Assembly (NCBI GenBank): GCA_965178125.1
Contig: OZ237754.1
Location: forward strand, 310,001 to 374,000
Direction of reading: 5' to 3'
Source: Bilabrum cf. latius
Taxonomy: Eukaryota > Bigyra: Bicosoecida > Bigyra > Bicosoecida
DNA: 64,000 nucleotides
This document shows, piece after piece, positions 9,267 to 21,219 of the stretch. A program made the position numbers and the translations under genes. Within the stretch, counting starts at the first letter, position 1; every line of letters starts with the position of its first letter. The notes beneath the pieces are model-generated. The model saw only the letters and a program-made list of their open reading frames with translations, searched no databases and was not told where the DNA came from.

Positions 9267-12260
9267 ATGTCTACTCGCTCGCTATCGTACCGCCAAGCGA
9301 CGTCCATAGGGGTACCACAGGAGAGATTAGATCATTTTTTCCGCCTGGACAAAAGTCACATCGACCCTGCCCCGTATCTCGTAGATTCTGTGGAGGAGCT
9401 AACGGAGTACGTGCAGCAATCCACCGACGATTGGGAGATGTTCCGAGGCATACCATGCCCGTCTAGTGATTATGATGATGCATTTGATATGACACCCGAA
9501 GAGGAGACAGGTCCACGGGTGGCCAAAAGCTCCAAAGGACAGCTGGTCATCACTCTAGCGGAGGCCAAGCGTAGATTCGGCGCTTGCCTTCGTCTGATCA
9601 TGCGAGCATGCGGTGGCGTCAAATCGAGATATTTCGCCCTGTCACTACACCAGGTCATCTATCGGCACCAATCGGACCGGCCGTGCGGCATCGGAATGCC
9701 TCCTCACCCCTTGCTTCTTGCCCTCGGTCGGAACCTGCCAGGCGTGCCAGAGATGATCCGCGCGATCTCCAGACAGGTGGACGGAAGCCGAGAACTGTCC
9801 CGCGACTTCTAGTCCTACTCCCTATTGTGCGATAAAACATCTGGAATGCCGTTCCTCCGCAGCGCCAGGATCCCAGGCACCGACCACGGCCTCCTTGTCC
9901 TGGCCGCTAGATCAGGGTGCGTGGAGGGCATGAAGGCCCTGAGGGCTCTGGACGTCGACATGAGGGCGGCGGGGGCGGCCCTACACGAGGCGTGCAAGTC
10001 ATCACAACCCGCTTGCATTCGGTTCTGCATCGATAACATCGGGCTGAAGCTTGGCAGCATTGGAAGCATGCGCAGGCGGCGGCTGGCGATGCTGAGCAGG
10101 CAGGCACACGGGTTCACCGGGTTCGACCTGCTCGTTGACTCTTACGGCATGGGCGAAAAGCTGACTCCGGCCTAGTGGAGAACAAAGGTCGTGCAGGCTA
10201 TTGAGGGCAAGCAGCAGATCCTGCTCTCTTTAGCAAAAAGGGGCCACAGACCAGACCGAGGAGGGCTCTAGGCGGCTGGCTTGGACCTGGCACAAGCTGG
10301 GCGTAACCTGCTCTTGATCGCCATTAAGTCTGACCTGGGATTTGATGCCGCGCTCGACATTTTCATCAGCATGAAATGGGCCTGGCAATTCATCGCGGCG
10401 GCGCTGGGCGAATTCAACCAACCGGAGTGTCCCACCCCGCTGTGGGAGAGCCCGCCTATGCCAAGTGCCCTCTAGGCCCGCAGGATCTATCGTGCTACAG
10501 AGAGCCTGCTACGACGCGGGCTGATGGATCTCAATTAGATCATTGCGCGCATTCGATCGTCTCCGGACATGCGGTAGTTTGAGCTGGTTTGCAGACACGG
10601 GTACCAGTTGGACTACGACATGTTCCAGGCGATGCTGAATCACTCTGTGAAGGAATCAAATCCCAGGGCTCGATGCCACTGGCATCGGTGCTGGAGCAAC
10701 CGATGGGGTATTCCAGGGAGCATACGGGAGCTGCTTGCATCGTATCGTGTCGAAGCCCCGGGCTAGGGCTAGGTACCGCTGGGTTCCTGTGTGGCATTCG
10801 CGATCATCTAGGCCACGGATTACGACGGCCAGTCCGAGGCAGTCAGAAGACTGAACCACTGGATCATTCCAGGGGCGGCCATGCGAGCTGCTATATCGGA
10901 CGGGCACATGCAGGCGATATTGTCCACCCCCAGGGCGATTGGTGCCGAGTTCGAGGGGCGACTGTCGCTGCTGGCCCTTGCCACTGCGCGGAACCTACCC
11001 GTAGTAGCTGCCTTCCTCCTTCTGCGAGGAGCGAAGCTACACCCAGATCACGATACAAAGGCACCGGCAAAGATTGACGCGCTATTCGAGCCGCACGGGT
11101 GGGAAGACGATATAGACAGTTATGAGACTTCCATGGGGCTGCTCGAAGAGGGGGACATGGCTGGTCTGCGACGGCACCTGTTGGATAGGCAGCAGGTGCT
11201 CAGACAAGCAATCTCTGCCATGGGTGGCAGTCTCACGAGGCGGTAGCAGCTGTCACGATGGCGCACCGCGCGTCGAGTATCGCTGGCAGTGCAGCGCGGC
11301 TGGCAGTGCGCCAGGGAGGGTGACATGGGGAGACTCAGGCTGGCGATTCGACACGGGGCGAGGGGAGGCCTGCTGCAGGAACGGCGGGGGATGTTAGTTC
11401 GGCGAGTGGAAGCAGTAGCAGCAGCCAATTGCACCGGTGGAGATGCTGCGGGGCACGAATACGCGAGCGATGGGTGCACCTTGCTGATGGCCGCTGCGGC
11501 CAGCGGCCGCACTGACATCACCAGAGCGTTGCTGGCGCTCGGCACGGACCCCAGGGAATCCAGCGATGACGGTGCTACTGCTGCAGTATGGGCACAGCGG
11601 GGGGGATCGGCAGAGAGTGCGGCCGTGCTTCGAGAGGCTGAGGGGACGTTCGCCAGGATGGCGCGACTGAGCGCCGAAGCCACCGCAGCTCTCGAGGCGC
11701 TGCAGCGAGCCAGGCTGCTGGAGCCCAGTCCGAATACCAAGCAAGCGCTGGAGATGGGTCGCATGGCGGCTGAAGACAGGATCAGCGCGGCGTGGGGGGG
11801 CCGACGAACGATGCTGGTAAGGCACGGACATGCATGCGTGCGAGTGGTTCTCGGGTGGGGGGAGGGGCCCGCGGTTGTCTGCAGCTCACAGACGTTGGGG
11901 GGCTCCCAAAGGCTGGCAGTAGCGGACCGCTTGGGTCAATCCCAGTCCACCAGCAGTGGCGCGCTGGAAGAGAGCCTGGGCAGGGTTTGCCTCCCGAACG
12001 GCGGGAGAGTTGGCTTCAATGCCGGGATGCCGCAGTGGGAGCACTCCGGGGGCGTCCTGCTGAAGAGGAAGCGCGCCAGGCACACGGCCAAGCAAAACTA
12101 GGAGGCACCGCAGGCAGTTCACCGCGCAGCGACGCAGGTGCAAGAAAGGCCCCACAGGATCGCAGCCAGGAGACCGGTTAGGCGAAGCGAGCCTGGCGTG
12201 GCTCCGCCGCGCCGTGCGATTCTGCCTTCCGTGCTACGAGCCAAGGCCCCTCCGTTCTGA
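9267..12260 (+). CDS. Large ankyrin-like protein containing many in-frame TAG codons
   Basis: One frame runs from ATG 9267 to TGA 12258-12260 (997 aa) through eleven TAG codons (the first at 9810-9812, then 10173, 10269, about 10473, 10537, 10575, 10762, 10768, 10810, 11244 and 12099) and no TAA or TGA. Ankyrin-type helix pairs occur in several blocks: near residues 215-260 (GCVEGMKALRALDVDMRAAG, then ALHEACKSSQPACIRFCIDN), near 570-600 (LALATARNLPVVAAFLLLRG) and near 735-760 (GCTLLMAAAASGRTDITRAL, then LALGTDPRE). Acidic residues dominate the N-terminus. A strong donor (GTAAGG at 11817) suggests a possible last intron, and the downstream alternative frame looks plausible, so the C-terminus after about residue 850 is uncertain. 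The repeats are too diverged to name a family; likely a scaffold protein. Confidence 0.65.
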
Positions 12261-12599
12261 GTCAGAGTCGATCGAACTTATGCATGTACTGTTGCTACGT
12301 GGGGTTGGACTGTTGGCTCTAGCTCTTGGGCTACTGGCAAGAGTGGACTGTTGGTGAAGCGGTGCAAGGCACGGCACCACCGCCACATGCTCAGCACATT
12401 TGCTAGGTCATAGACTAGTAGTGTAGTAGCGCAATAGAGTGGACCATTAAATGGATTCGTTCGTATTGACTGACTCCACGCGCTACCGATGCCCACGGTC
12501 CGGAACCCAGCCTCAGATAGCGTGCAATTCCGGTTTTTTGCCAGTTGCCGTTGGGCAAAGATGCGTTCTTGGCCACAAACAGACGCATCAGTGCAGAAA

Positions 12600-14897
12600 A
12601 TGCCGCGAGCGAGGGCGTCGTCTCGAGCAAAGTAGAAAAAAATTGAGTCTGTTGAGAGTACTGCCGATATTTCGCGCGATGTTGCGAATAGAACGGTGTA
12701 GCAAGCACCTGAGACGACAAGGTATAGGTCTGAGAACAACTCTACGGTTCCAGGGATCGTGCTGTCCGTATGGGGTGCCACCTTTCTATATGGTGCTCTT
12801 ATTCATGCACTGACAGGCTGCGGCATCATGGTAATGCCAATTTTCTACGTTTGCACCATGCTCTGTTTCTATGTTTGGCACTGGCTGGCCCACCAGCGAT
12901 GGACTGGGACCATGCACAAGATTCACATGATTCACCACTTTGAATGGTAAGATAGTATGCCAGATGAGCGCTCATCCAGGGCATTCTGCTTCGTCTTAGT
13001 CTAGCCCTTACCCGCAAAAGTTTGTGAAGTCGTGGTTGTCCAGTCTTGTGTACTACCTGCAGGTTTCCACCGGATCGCTTCTTTGGGGATGACAAGCACA
13101 AGGTGAACTTTAACGCCGGCATGTTCTTCCCAGGTGAGGCAATTTGTACATGTTTGCGCTCGAAGCCAATACCATCCCTCCTTACAACTTGAAGAAGCAA
13201 GGATCGCGGCGTCTACCACGCTGGCAAGCATGCACACGATACGACCCACTGTCAGCAATTCCTCTGCGCAGGCTACGGCAACCTAGTGCACGAGGGCCCC
13301 CTGTACGTGCTGATTGCTGCCGTGCTTTTCATGGGATACTACGCGTTTGGCCTGAGCCTGCTTACCGTGGGCTTGCTGTCGGCATACGCGGTAGTCTTCG
13401 GGACGCTCGGAGTCGCCTTGCACACGAGCTTCCACGTTAAGGGTGAGAGAAAGAATCAAATCTGAGCCATACGTTGCAATGCCTATCTACATTGCTGCAG
13501 ACCATGACGCTGGACCGGGCGCACTCCGCCTCTTGCTGACCCGATCCACAGTTGCCTCTGGTCGATCGCACCGCCTCTCTTGACAGCCACTCCTCACTTC
13601 GCCCCGACCCGCCACCACAGGTTTCCCGCTTGAGCGGTACCAGTGGTACCGCGAGTTGCGCGCCTTGCACTACGTGCACCACCTGGGCAGCACCCAGATG
13701 AACTACGCGGTCCTGTGCATGTCGTTCGACAAGCTCTTCGGCAGCTTCGTGCCGGACTTCGAGGAGGCCCTCCGCAAGAAGAGGGCAGCGAAGCGGAAGA
13801 AGAGCGGACAGAGCGAGGACAGCGAGGACGACGAAGAGGCCACGAGCACCGACGGCAAGCCACTCGTCATCATCGACGGGATCGATCCCGAAGACGTCAA
13901 GAGAGCCCTGGGGGCAGGCGGCATCTGCGCCCACGTCGTGGGTGGGCACGCCCCGGCTGCACTGCAACCGACGAAGCAGCCTCACGACACGGCTCCTGTG
14001 GACCGCGGGTGGCTGGCAGTTCTAGTCCGTGCCGCTATCGTGGCAGCAGCCGTGGCCTTCTGGTTCGAGACGCAGGCATTCGTGGACCAGCGGCACTTCC
14101 TGTGCGACCGGGACCAGGCACGCATCCCCGAAGGAATCATGGAACAGGCGGCCGCGACGGGTCTACAGGACTTCGGGCACTGTGCCCTGGGAGGCATGCA
14201 TGCGGCTGTGCGGGCTGACACCGGTGCCACTGTCGTTGCGCGACTGTTCATCGTGCGCGTAACGGACCTGCTGGCTGTTCTGCTCGCAGCGACCGCGGTG
14301 CTCAGCACGTCCATACGCCCTGCGCTTGCGCTGCTCGTGCTGTACACCATTCGTCAACTCTGCGTGATGCTTGTGGACCTGCCCCAGCCCCCAGGGTCGC
14401 TCTGGAGTGTGTGCAACCCATCCTCTGACCCTACTGCCAGTGCCATCACGGAGGACTGCCAGGCGGAGGGCCTGTGGGGCGCTGCCGCCTTTGTTCTGCG
14501 ATCCATCCCCGCGGTGCTACAGACGGAAGGGGTCTCGCAGGACCTGTTCTTCTCGGCGCCGGCTGCCGTGATGACGCTGGCCGTGTCTGAGCTGTGCGAC
14601 AGGCTGCTCCACTGGCGGCGCGATGCGGCTCTCGGGGGCAGATAGTTCACTCGCGAGGAGGCGCTGGCATCGCCCATGGAGGCACCACTGGACGCATACA
14701 AAGGTCTATGGGTTGGGGACTGGTTGTCATGGGCTATCGTGCTGGTGGGAACCACTGCGGTGGTCGGCACCGGGCTGCTGGTGCTCGTGCTGCAGGCCAA
14801 CTGGACCATGTCGGTCGTGGTAGGCGTGCTGTGCGCAAGGTATGCGGTGCTGGTGGCGGACTACCACAATGAGTGGATTGAATCGCTGCTGCCGTGA
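12600..14897 (+). CDS. Fatty-acid-hydroxylase/sterol-desaturase-type membrane enzyme with extra C-terminal membrane domain
   Basis: Exons 12600-12946, 13063-13133, 13272-13442 and 13621-14897 join in frame (621 aa, TGA). The introns are 116, 138 and 178 bp, all GT-AG. The N-terminal half holds the diiron histidine clusters of the superfamily: HWLAH, HKIHMIHH, HTSFH and HYVHH, set among membrane helices. Such enzymes use O2 to hydroxylate or desaturate lipid chains or sterols in the ER. After an acidic/basic linker near residues 240-300, a second polytopic domain follows (TM segments near VRAAIVAAAVAF, FIVRVTDLLAVLLAATAVL, ALALLVLYTIRQL and others). Its segment RQLCVMLVDLPQPPG and the later SQDLFFSAPAA loosely recall sphingomyelin-synthase/PAP2 proteins, but the usual SGHT is absent. 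Three TAGs are in frame (two in exon 1, one near 14643). The substrate is unknown. Confidence 0.8.
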
Positions 14898-15155
14898 TGG
14901 CACGCGTTAGGCAGCGTGGGTCATTGCTGGTCTATGCGAGTTGCTTTGAGGTCCAAACCATACACTACGTTGTCCCGTTCAATCCACGAAAGAAGTCTGC
15001 CACTGCCATTGCTGTCAACAGGACCACGGAGATCTCAAGCAGCAAGTGGCCCTCATAACATACCTGCTGGCTGCCCGTGCTTGAATTTGCAACGCTGTAA
15101 TGACCAGAATTGCTCGCTCCATCTAAGCAAGCGCCCACCTCATTTTCATTTCTCA

Positions 15156-16078
15156 TTATTCCCCCGTCACGATGCCCCTCACGAATGCCTCGATGCCCTC
15201 CGGCCCATCGGAGCGCAGGGACCGGATCACGGCGCTTCCCATCACAGCCCCGTCCGCAAACCCGCTCACGCTCTTGATGTGCTCGTGCGTGCTGAGCCCG
15301 AAGCCCACTGCCAGCGGCAAATCCTCCCCTACTGCCTTCCTCACCCTGCCCATGAATGCTCCCAGGCCGGGGGGCAGCTCCGTGCGAGCGCCCGTCACTC
15401 CCGTCACAGACACGCAGTAGATGTATCCCTTGGCGCACTTGGCGACGGTTGCCAGTCTGGCATCCGTGCTGGTGGGCGCAACGAGGGGCACGTAGGCGAG
15501 CGAGTGCTTGTCGCACGCCTCGAGGAATTTCGTGGCTTCCTCGGGCGGCACGTCGACTACGATCATCCCGTCGATGCCAGCTACGAGCAAAAGCGAGTTC
15601 GAGTACGGTGAAGCTATACATAAATCCATGCTGCAAGGTGATTGTAAATGGCACCGACGCTGCTCTTCTCACCCTTTGCGCAATCCTCTCCAAGCTGGGC
15701 CTCGCCGTAACGCAGGAATGGATTCGCATACCCCATCAAAATCACTGGCTTGGTCAAACCTTTTGCCCTGGCCTCTTCCACGTACTTCAGGGTCTTTTTC
15801 AATGTGATTCCATTCTTCAGAGCGACCATGTTCGCTGCTTGGATCGTCCCGCCATCCGCCAGTGGATCAGAGAAAGGCATTCCAAGCTCAATCACATCTG
15901 CCCCGCCCTTCTCCATTCCAAGGAGCACATCTACAGTGCTGTCTAGCTTAGGGAAGCCTGCTGTCACGTACGGAATGAACGCTGTTCGTCCTTCCGCCTT
16001 GCAGTCAGCGAACTACTTCAGTACCCTCGCAGATCCTGCGAGAGCATCCTATCCTGCGGCAGCACCTGATCCTGCCAT
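15156..16078 (-). CDS. trpA: Tryptophan synthase alpha chain
   Basis: Two exons (16078-15673 and 15580-15156) with a 92-bp GT-AG intron give 276 aa, close to the usual 260-280 for TrpA. The enzyme splits indole-3-glycerol phosphate to indole and G3P for the beta subunit. Seen: AFIPYVTAGFPK, the catalytic Glu in VIELGMPFSDPLADGGTIQ together with the Asp of DPLADG, VILMGYANPFLRYG, then across the splice AGIDGMIVVDVPPEEA, and GFGLSTHEHI near the phosphate site. Two N-terminal TAGs are in frame (AG-TAG-DAL and LK-TAG-FAD), read as Gln. The stop is TAA, immediately followed by TGA. A standalone alpha chain, not fused to TrpB as in fungi, fits an alga-like or bacterial-type arrangement. It is divergent from the CEP164-like gene with 186 bp between starts. 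No clear targeting peptide is visible. Confidence 0.93.
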
Positions 16079-16264
16079 GCTAATTTAATTTTAAATCAAA
16101 TGAATTGCAAGGCTGACTGGATCGTATACTAGCCGCTTCCGGAGCTTCGATAAAAGGTGCTAGCGGTTGCAACCAATCGAATGGAATTTGTGATGAACGT
16201 TCTCTCAGGTTCGATCTTTCGCAGCTGTTGCGCGAAAAACCTTCAAACCCAAGCTTAGGCCACC
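16079..16264. promoter_or_regulatory. Divergent promoter of trpA and the CEP164-like gene
   Basis: 186 bp between opposite start codons, AT-rich near the trpA side. It contains the palindrome GGTTGCAACC (motif copy GTTGCAACC at 16166-16174). The CEP164-like ATG has a strong context (gccaccATGG). Confidence 0.45.
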
Positions 16265-19200
16265 ATGGAGCACGACCGCGTCCTTTCTCGTACCCAGTAT
16301 GACAAATTAGTGCAACAGTTGGCTATGGAAAACAACGTTTCTACTGAGACGTATGAGGAAGCTCTACTGGCACACGCACAGTATCTGGGTCTGATGGAAG
16401 AGTCTGATTGGCCGTACTACGGAATAGTGGCGGAGGCTTTGACTGCTCCTGTGCCAGAAGGATGGGATACACAAACCGATGGGGAGGGTAATGTCTTTTA
16501 TCTGAACTTGCACACGAATGAGACGTCTTGGTTGCACCCGATGGATAATGAGTACAAAGAACGTTGCTAGAGACTGAAGCAGATGCACGAGAATGGCGAG
16601 GTGGATATGGAATCCGATGATTCTAACGCAGGCACTGGAGGGCATGCCTCTGCAACGCACGGGAAGGCCGAGGAACCAAACCCGGCTGAAGACGACGACG
16701 ACTCGAATGGGGACAACCCTGGTTCTGCTCCTGCTAGTGGACCATTGCTGGCGGATGCACTTGGTGGACATGCAGCATCACATCCACACACAGACCCTCG
16801 CGACCAAGAATTGCGGGAAGGCGCTGGCGTGAGCCAACGGCCCGACGACGACAGGAGGGAGCACCCGCACTACCAGGCCGGCTCTCGATGGGGCAAAGCA
16901 GAGAGTCCCGTGGCGAATCAGTCCATCGAGCGTCCCTTGGGGGGAATGGACTCTAGAATCGACGGGTCTGCTCATTCCTCTGTGCCGAGCAGCCATGTGG
17001 ACTCGGGTGCCGCCATCTCCCAGGAGGCAGCACGTGCAGTGGAAGCGTCGCGACGAGAGCAGCAGCAGCAGCAGCAGGGGCAATAGGGGCGGTATCACCC
17101 GCAGCCTGGTGCAAACGATGACGATGATGCCGATAGCCTCGACGACGAAAGTTTCCCCGCGCCAGGCCAAGGACAGGGGAAGGGCCAGGGCCAGGGCAGC
17201 CGTCGTGCGCGGGAGCAGAACCAGGCGCGCAGCCGTGAGTCGGGGAGCATAGTCCAAGGAGCTCCGTCCGGCAGGACTTTTGATCGGCAGAGGGAGGCAG
17301 GTGTGGCTCCACGAGGAGGCCTGCTCAGCACCCAGGGGGGCGGGCACAATGCCCCGGATACCCCGGGCGGGCTCTCCGACATCTTGAACGGGGAGATGGA
17401 CTCTGACCTGTTCGAGTCACCCTCTCCCGCTGGGGCAGCCAAGCGTGCCCCGGGCCAAGGAGGGCAGGGTGCTCCCTTGCACGACGATGATGTTGAGGAC
17501 GGCTCCGGGTCTGACGGGGGCATGCCTCCGGCCCCCGGTCAGCCAACTGACGGTGGGGGCAAGATGGGAGGTGCTGCTCTTGCAGCGGCCATGCTGGCCA
17601 GCGTTGACGAAGATGACGAAGATGAGGGCCAGCATGCCTCAAGCGCGGACTAGCGCGATCCGCATGAAGCTGCGACAGAGGCAGGCAGTGCTGGTGGTCA
17701 TGGGAAGCAGCATGCCACTGCATCGGCCGACGAGGAGCCCTAGCAGCCGTAGTTGCCGACAAAAGACAAGGCAGGCAGTGATGCTAAGCGCAATCTTGCG
17801 CTGGATGCTAGCTTCATGGGGATCGGAGAGGAAGGGTAGAGCGAGGACGAAGACGGCGACGCGGAGTCTAGCTTTGGCACGGGGGCCGCGACTAGCCAGC
17901 CCCAGTCGACGGCGGCGACTCCAGCAGCAGTCCAACAGGCCAAGCCAGCTCAAACCGCGGAGCATGTTGAGGAGGTGCGAGCACTCGAGCAGCAGCTGCG
18001 TTCCATGCAAGATGAAGTGCGTGCATTGCGAGCGCAATCCAAAGAGGCCAAGCAGACCCGGGCCAAGCTGCGAGAGGTCGAGGCGGAGCTCAGGGACCTG
18101 AGGGCCAGCAATGCGGCCGCGTCCTAGTCTGGTGACAGGGCGGTTCAGGACCTCCGACAACAGCTGGAGGAGGTCCAGCAGCAACACCGCCGGTCGACTG
18201 AAAAACTGCGGGTGGCCGAAGAAGGGAGTAAGGAGCAGGAGGACCGCGCCAGGGAATGGGAGGCCAAGGCTTCCTCCGAGGGCCGGCGGGCCCAGCGGCT
18301 GCAGGCCGAGCTGGAGGCAGAGACGCAGAGGGGCAAAGAGGCTGACAGGGAGCTCGACGTCGCGAGGTCGCGGCTCGCAGAAGCCACGAGGGCGCAGGGA
18401 GCAGCGGCGGGCGCGGCACAGGACGAGATCGAGCGTCTCCGCGGTGAGCTCTCCTCGGTCAAGTCCGAGCTCGAGCGGTCCACCCGCCGAGCCGCAGAGG
18501 TCAAGGACCAGGCGATGGACGAGGCCCAGGCGCTGCGGCTCAAGGCAGAGGGGAGCGCGCAGGAGGCGGAGCGGCGCACGCGGGAATCAGCCACTGCCAA
18601 GCAAGAGTGCAAGGCCCTGCAGGCCAAGCTAGAGGACACCAGGCAGCAATCGTCTCAGAAGGAGCAGGAGCTCAGAGATGAGGTCGCTGCTCTGCAGAGA
18701 AACAGCGATGAGCTGAGAGCCTAGCTATCGGCGCAGAAAGTCACGTCTTCGGAAGAATCGGCCAGGGCGCAGCGGCAGACCCACGAGCTGGAGCGCCAGG
18801 TGGCGGACCTGGAGGCGCGGCTGGCCACAGAGATAGAGTCCTCCAAGCAGCAGCAGCAAACCGTCAAGGAGGCCATGCTGCGGGCGCAACAGGAGAGCGA
18901 GCACCGGGTGGCGGGGCTTGAGCGGCAGCTGAGGGACGCCCAGGCGGAATCCGACGGGCACCGACGCAAGGCGGAGGCAGCCGCTCAGGAAGCCGAGGTC
19001 GCTCTCGAGAGGGAGAAGAGGGAGCGGGCTGCTGAGGTGTCCTCTCTGCGATCCAAGGCCAACAGCAGCCTGCAGCAGGCAGTGGAAGATGCCGAGAGCC
19101 GGGCGCAGGCGTCGAGACGCACGCTTGAGGCTACCATCGAGGCGCAGGAGCAGGAACTGCGGCGGCTCCGAGACGAGTCTACCCGCACGCGGGTGCAGCT

Positions 19201-21094
19201 GGACGCCGCGAGGCAGCAGCTCGAGGACGAGAAGTCTGCCCGTGCCAAGGCAGAGCAAGCAGAGCGCCAGGCGAGGGCCAACGCCGACAAGGAGATCCGG
19301 CAGGCCGCGTCTGAGATCGACGCAGCCATGAGGGAGGTGGAGGCAGAGAAGAGCGGCAGGGAGAGAGAGTCCAGCAATCTGCAGGCTGAGCTCGCTGGGG
19401 CGCGCGAGGAGGCCGGCGCCGCCCAAGACCGCATCAAGCAGCTGCAGCAAGAGGCTGCGCAGATGGCCCAGGCCCTCCGCGAGGCGAATGCGGACGCGCG
19501 CCTGGCCCAGGCAGAGCATTCTCTCCGCGAGGAGAAGCAGAGGTCAGACAGGCTCCGTGCAGTAACAGATGGCCAGCGGGCAGAGCTGAGAAGGGTGCGG
19601 CTGGACTACGAGGCTCGTTTGAAGCAGCAGGTAGACGGGGCCAAGGATAGGGTCAGAGAGGCAGCGGACGCAGCCGCGAGCGCCGCGGAGCAGCGGACCC
19701 GCGCAGAGCTGGAGGCGCGGCTGGCTTCTGCGGAAGAGGATGCAAAGGCCGTGCGGTCTCGGCTGGCCGCACTCACCAAAGAGCTGGACGAGTCCTCTGC
19801 GGAGGCTCGCAGGAAGCTCTCGGCCGAGACAGCCCGACTCGAGGGCGAGCTGCGCGCCGCGAGGGCAGGATCAGAAAGGATGGCTTCCATGCTGCAAGCG
19901 CGGCTGGGCGAGGGGAGTGCGCTGGGCGGCGGCGGCTCAAACACGCACTCGGGCATGCTGGCGCTGCCGCCACCCCCAGTGCAAGATGGAGGCAGGCAGG
20001 TCTCCGTGGAGCCGCCGCGCGTGCCAGGCCACCAGTCCGCACCAATGCCATCTGGAGCTCAGTAGGAAGCTGCGAACGCGCGTCGAGCAGGTGAACCCGC
20101 ATTGGGAGCGACCGCGCGTGCGTATGCATGGCCAGTGCGCGCTCTGCCGCCGCGGGCCGAGTAGGCCTCGCTGCACGCCAGTGGCCTCGCAAGCAGGCTA
20201 GAGCAGTCCCTTGGCCCCTTGCGGTCGTAGCTGAGGGCGGCTATGCGAGAGGCAGCCACGCCAGGGTCCAGCTTGAAGAGATCGTCGCAGATGAGCGGCT
20301 CTCGCGGCGGCGGATTCGGCGAAAACGCAGGGGAATCGAAGGAGCAAGACCATGGGTACTATGGCCAGGGCGGAGGCTCAGGCAGCCAGGAGCTGCCACG
20401 GGAGGTACTCAGGCAGACGCAGGCCGAGCAGGGGCTGCAGCATGGCGTTCAGCCGGGATGGGCCGGCTTGGATGCAGACGGCCGCCATGCACGGTAGGAG
20501 GACTATGCCCTGATGGCCTTTCAGGAAGACAGGCGTAGGTAGGCAGAGGCCAGGGCCAGCGCAGCGAGTCAGTCGGGTGCGTGGGCTGGCAGCATGGACG
20601 GGGGTTCCGGAGCAGGGTTTGGTTACGGCGGGGGTGTGGTTCCCCTCCCCATGTCTGCGGTGCGGCAAAGGCACTCGGACGGCAGCATGGCCGGCTCCTT
20701 CATTGGACGAGCAGCCGACGCGTCTTCGCTCGGAGACGCTTCTGCAGGGGACGATGCCAGCCTCTACAGGGCGGCAGGCAGCGGTCCTGAAGTGCTCGGG
20801 CTGGCCAGAAAGCTCGAAATGTCGCAGGCCGCGGTGGACGTGATGGAATCGATGAGAGACGGGTGGATCGGAGGCTTGCGCGGCGATTCAACTGGTCGGC
20901 AACGACGGTCCAGTGCGGGTGCGCAGAGCTTCGCGGGCGCCTCTGGGATCGGACCAGCGGCTGAGTCGGGCGGGCTAGAAGCGAGCTTTGCCAGCGCAAG
21001 AAGTGGCGCAGCTGGTGGAGTCGGGCTGGTGAACGGAGCCCCCCTGTCGGCGAGGAAAGGGTACTTCGAGGGCAAGTACGGGAGGAGAGGATGA
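16265..21094 (+). CDS. CEP164: CEP164-like WW-domain coiled-coil protein
   Basis: A single frame from ATG 16265 to TGA 21092-21094 (1,609 aa) contains 13 in-frame TAGs and no TAA or TGA. The N-terminus has the CEP164 layout: a short helical lead (EEALLAHAQYLGLMEESDWP) and a WW domain at about residues 63-95 (VPEGWDTQTDGEGNVFYLN, then NETSWLHP) with both tryptophans. An acidic, Gln-rich disordered region follows, then a very long coiled coil (about residues 560-1230, heptads rich in E, R, A, Q, L), then a Gly/Ser-rich tail. CEP164 is the mother-centriole distal-appendage protein needed for ciliary vesicle docking. One TAG directly extends a Gln run (QQQQQQGQ-TAG-G at 17084-17086). Assignment rests on domain order, since coiled coils are not specific. 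It implies a cilium-bearing cell, as does enkurin at 52856. Confidence 0.75.
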
Positions 21095-21219
21095 GCGTGG
21101 AAAGTGTGGTGCTATTGTATTGCGTGCGCACGTCGAATGAATGGCTTCGCTGCTTCAAGAGCATTTATTGCACCACGTGTAGCAAGCAGCAGGTACCGCG
21201 TCGATTGCCAGCCTATCTA

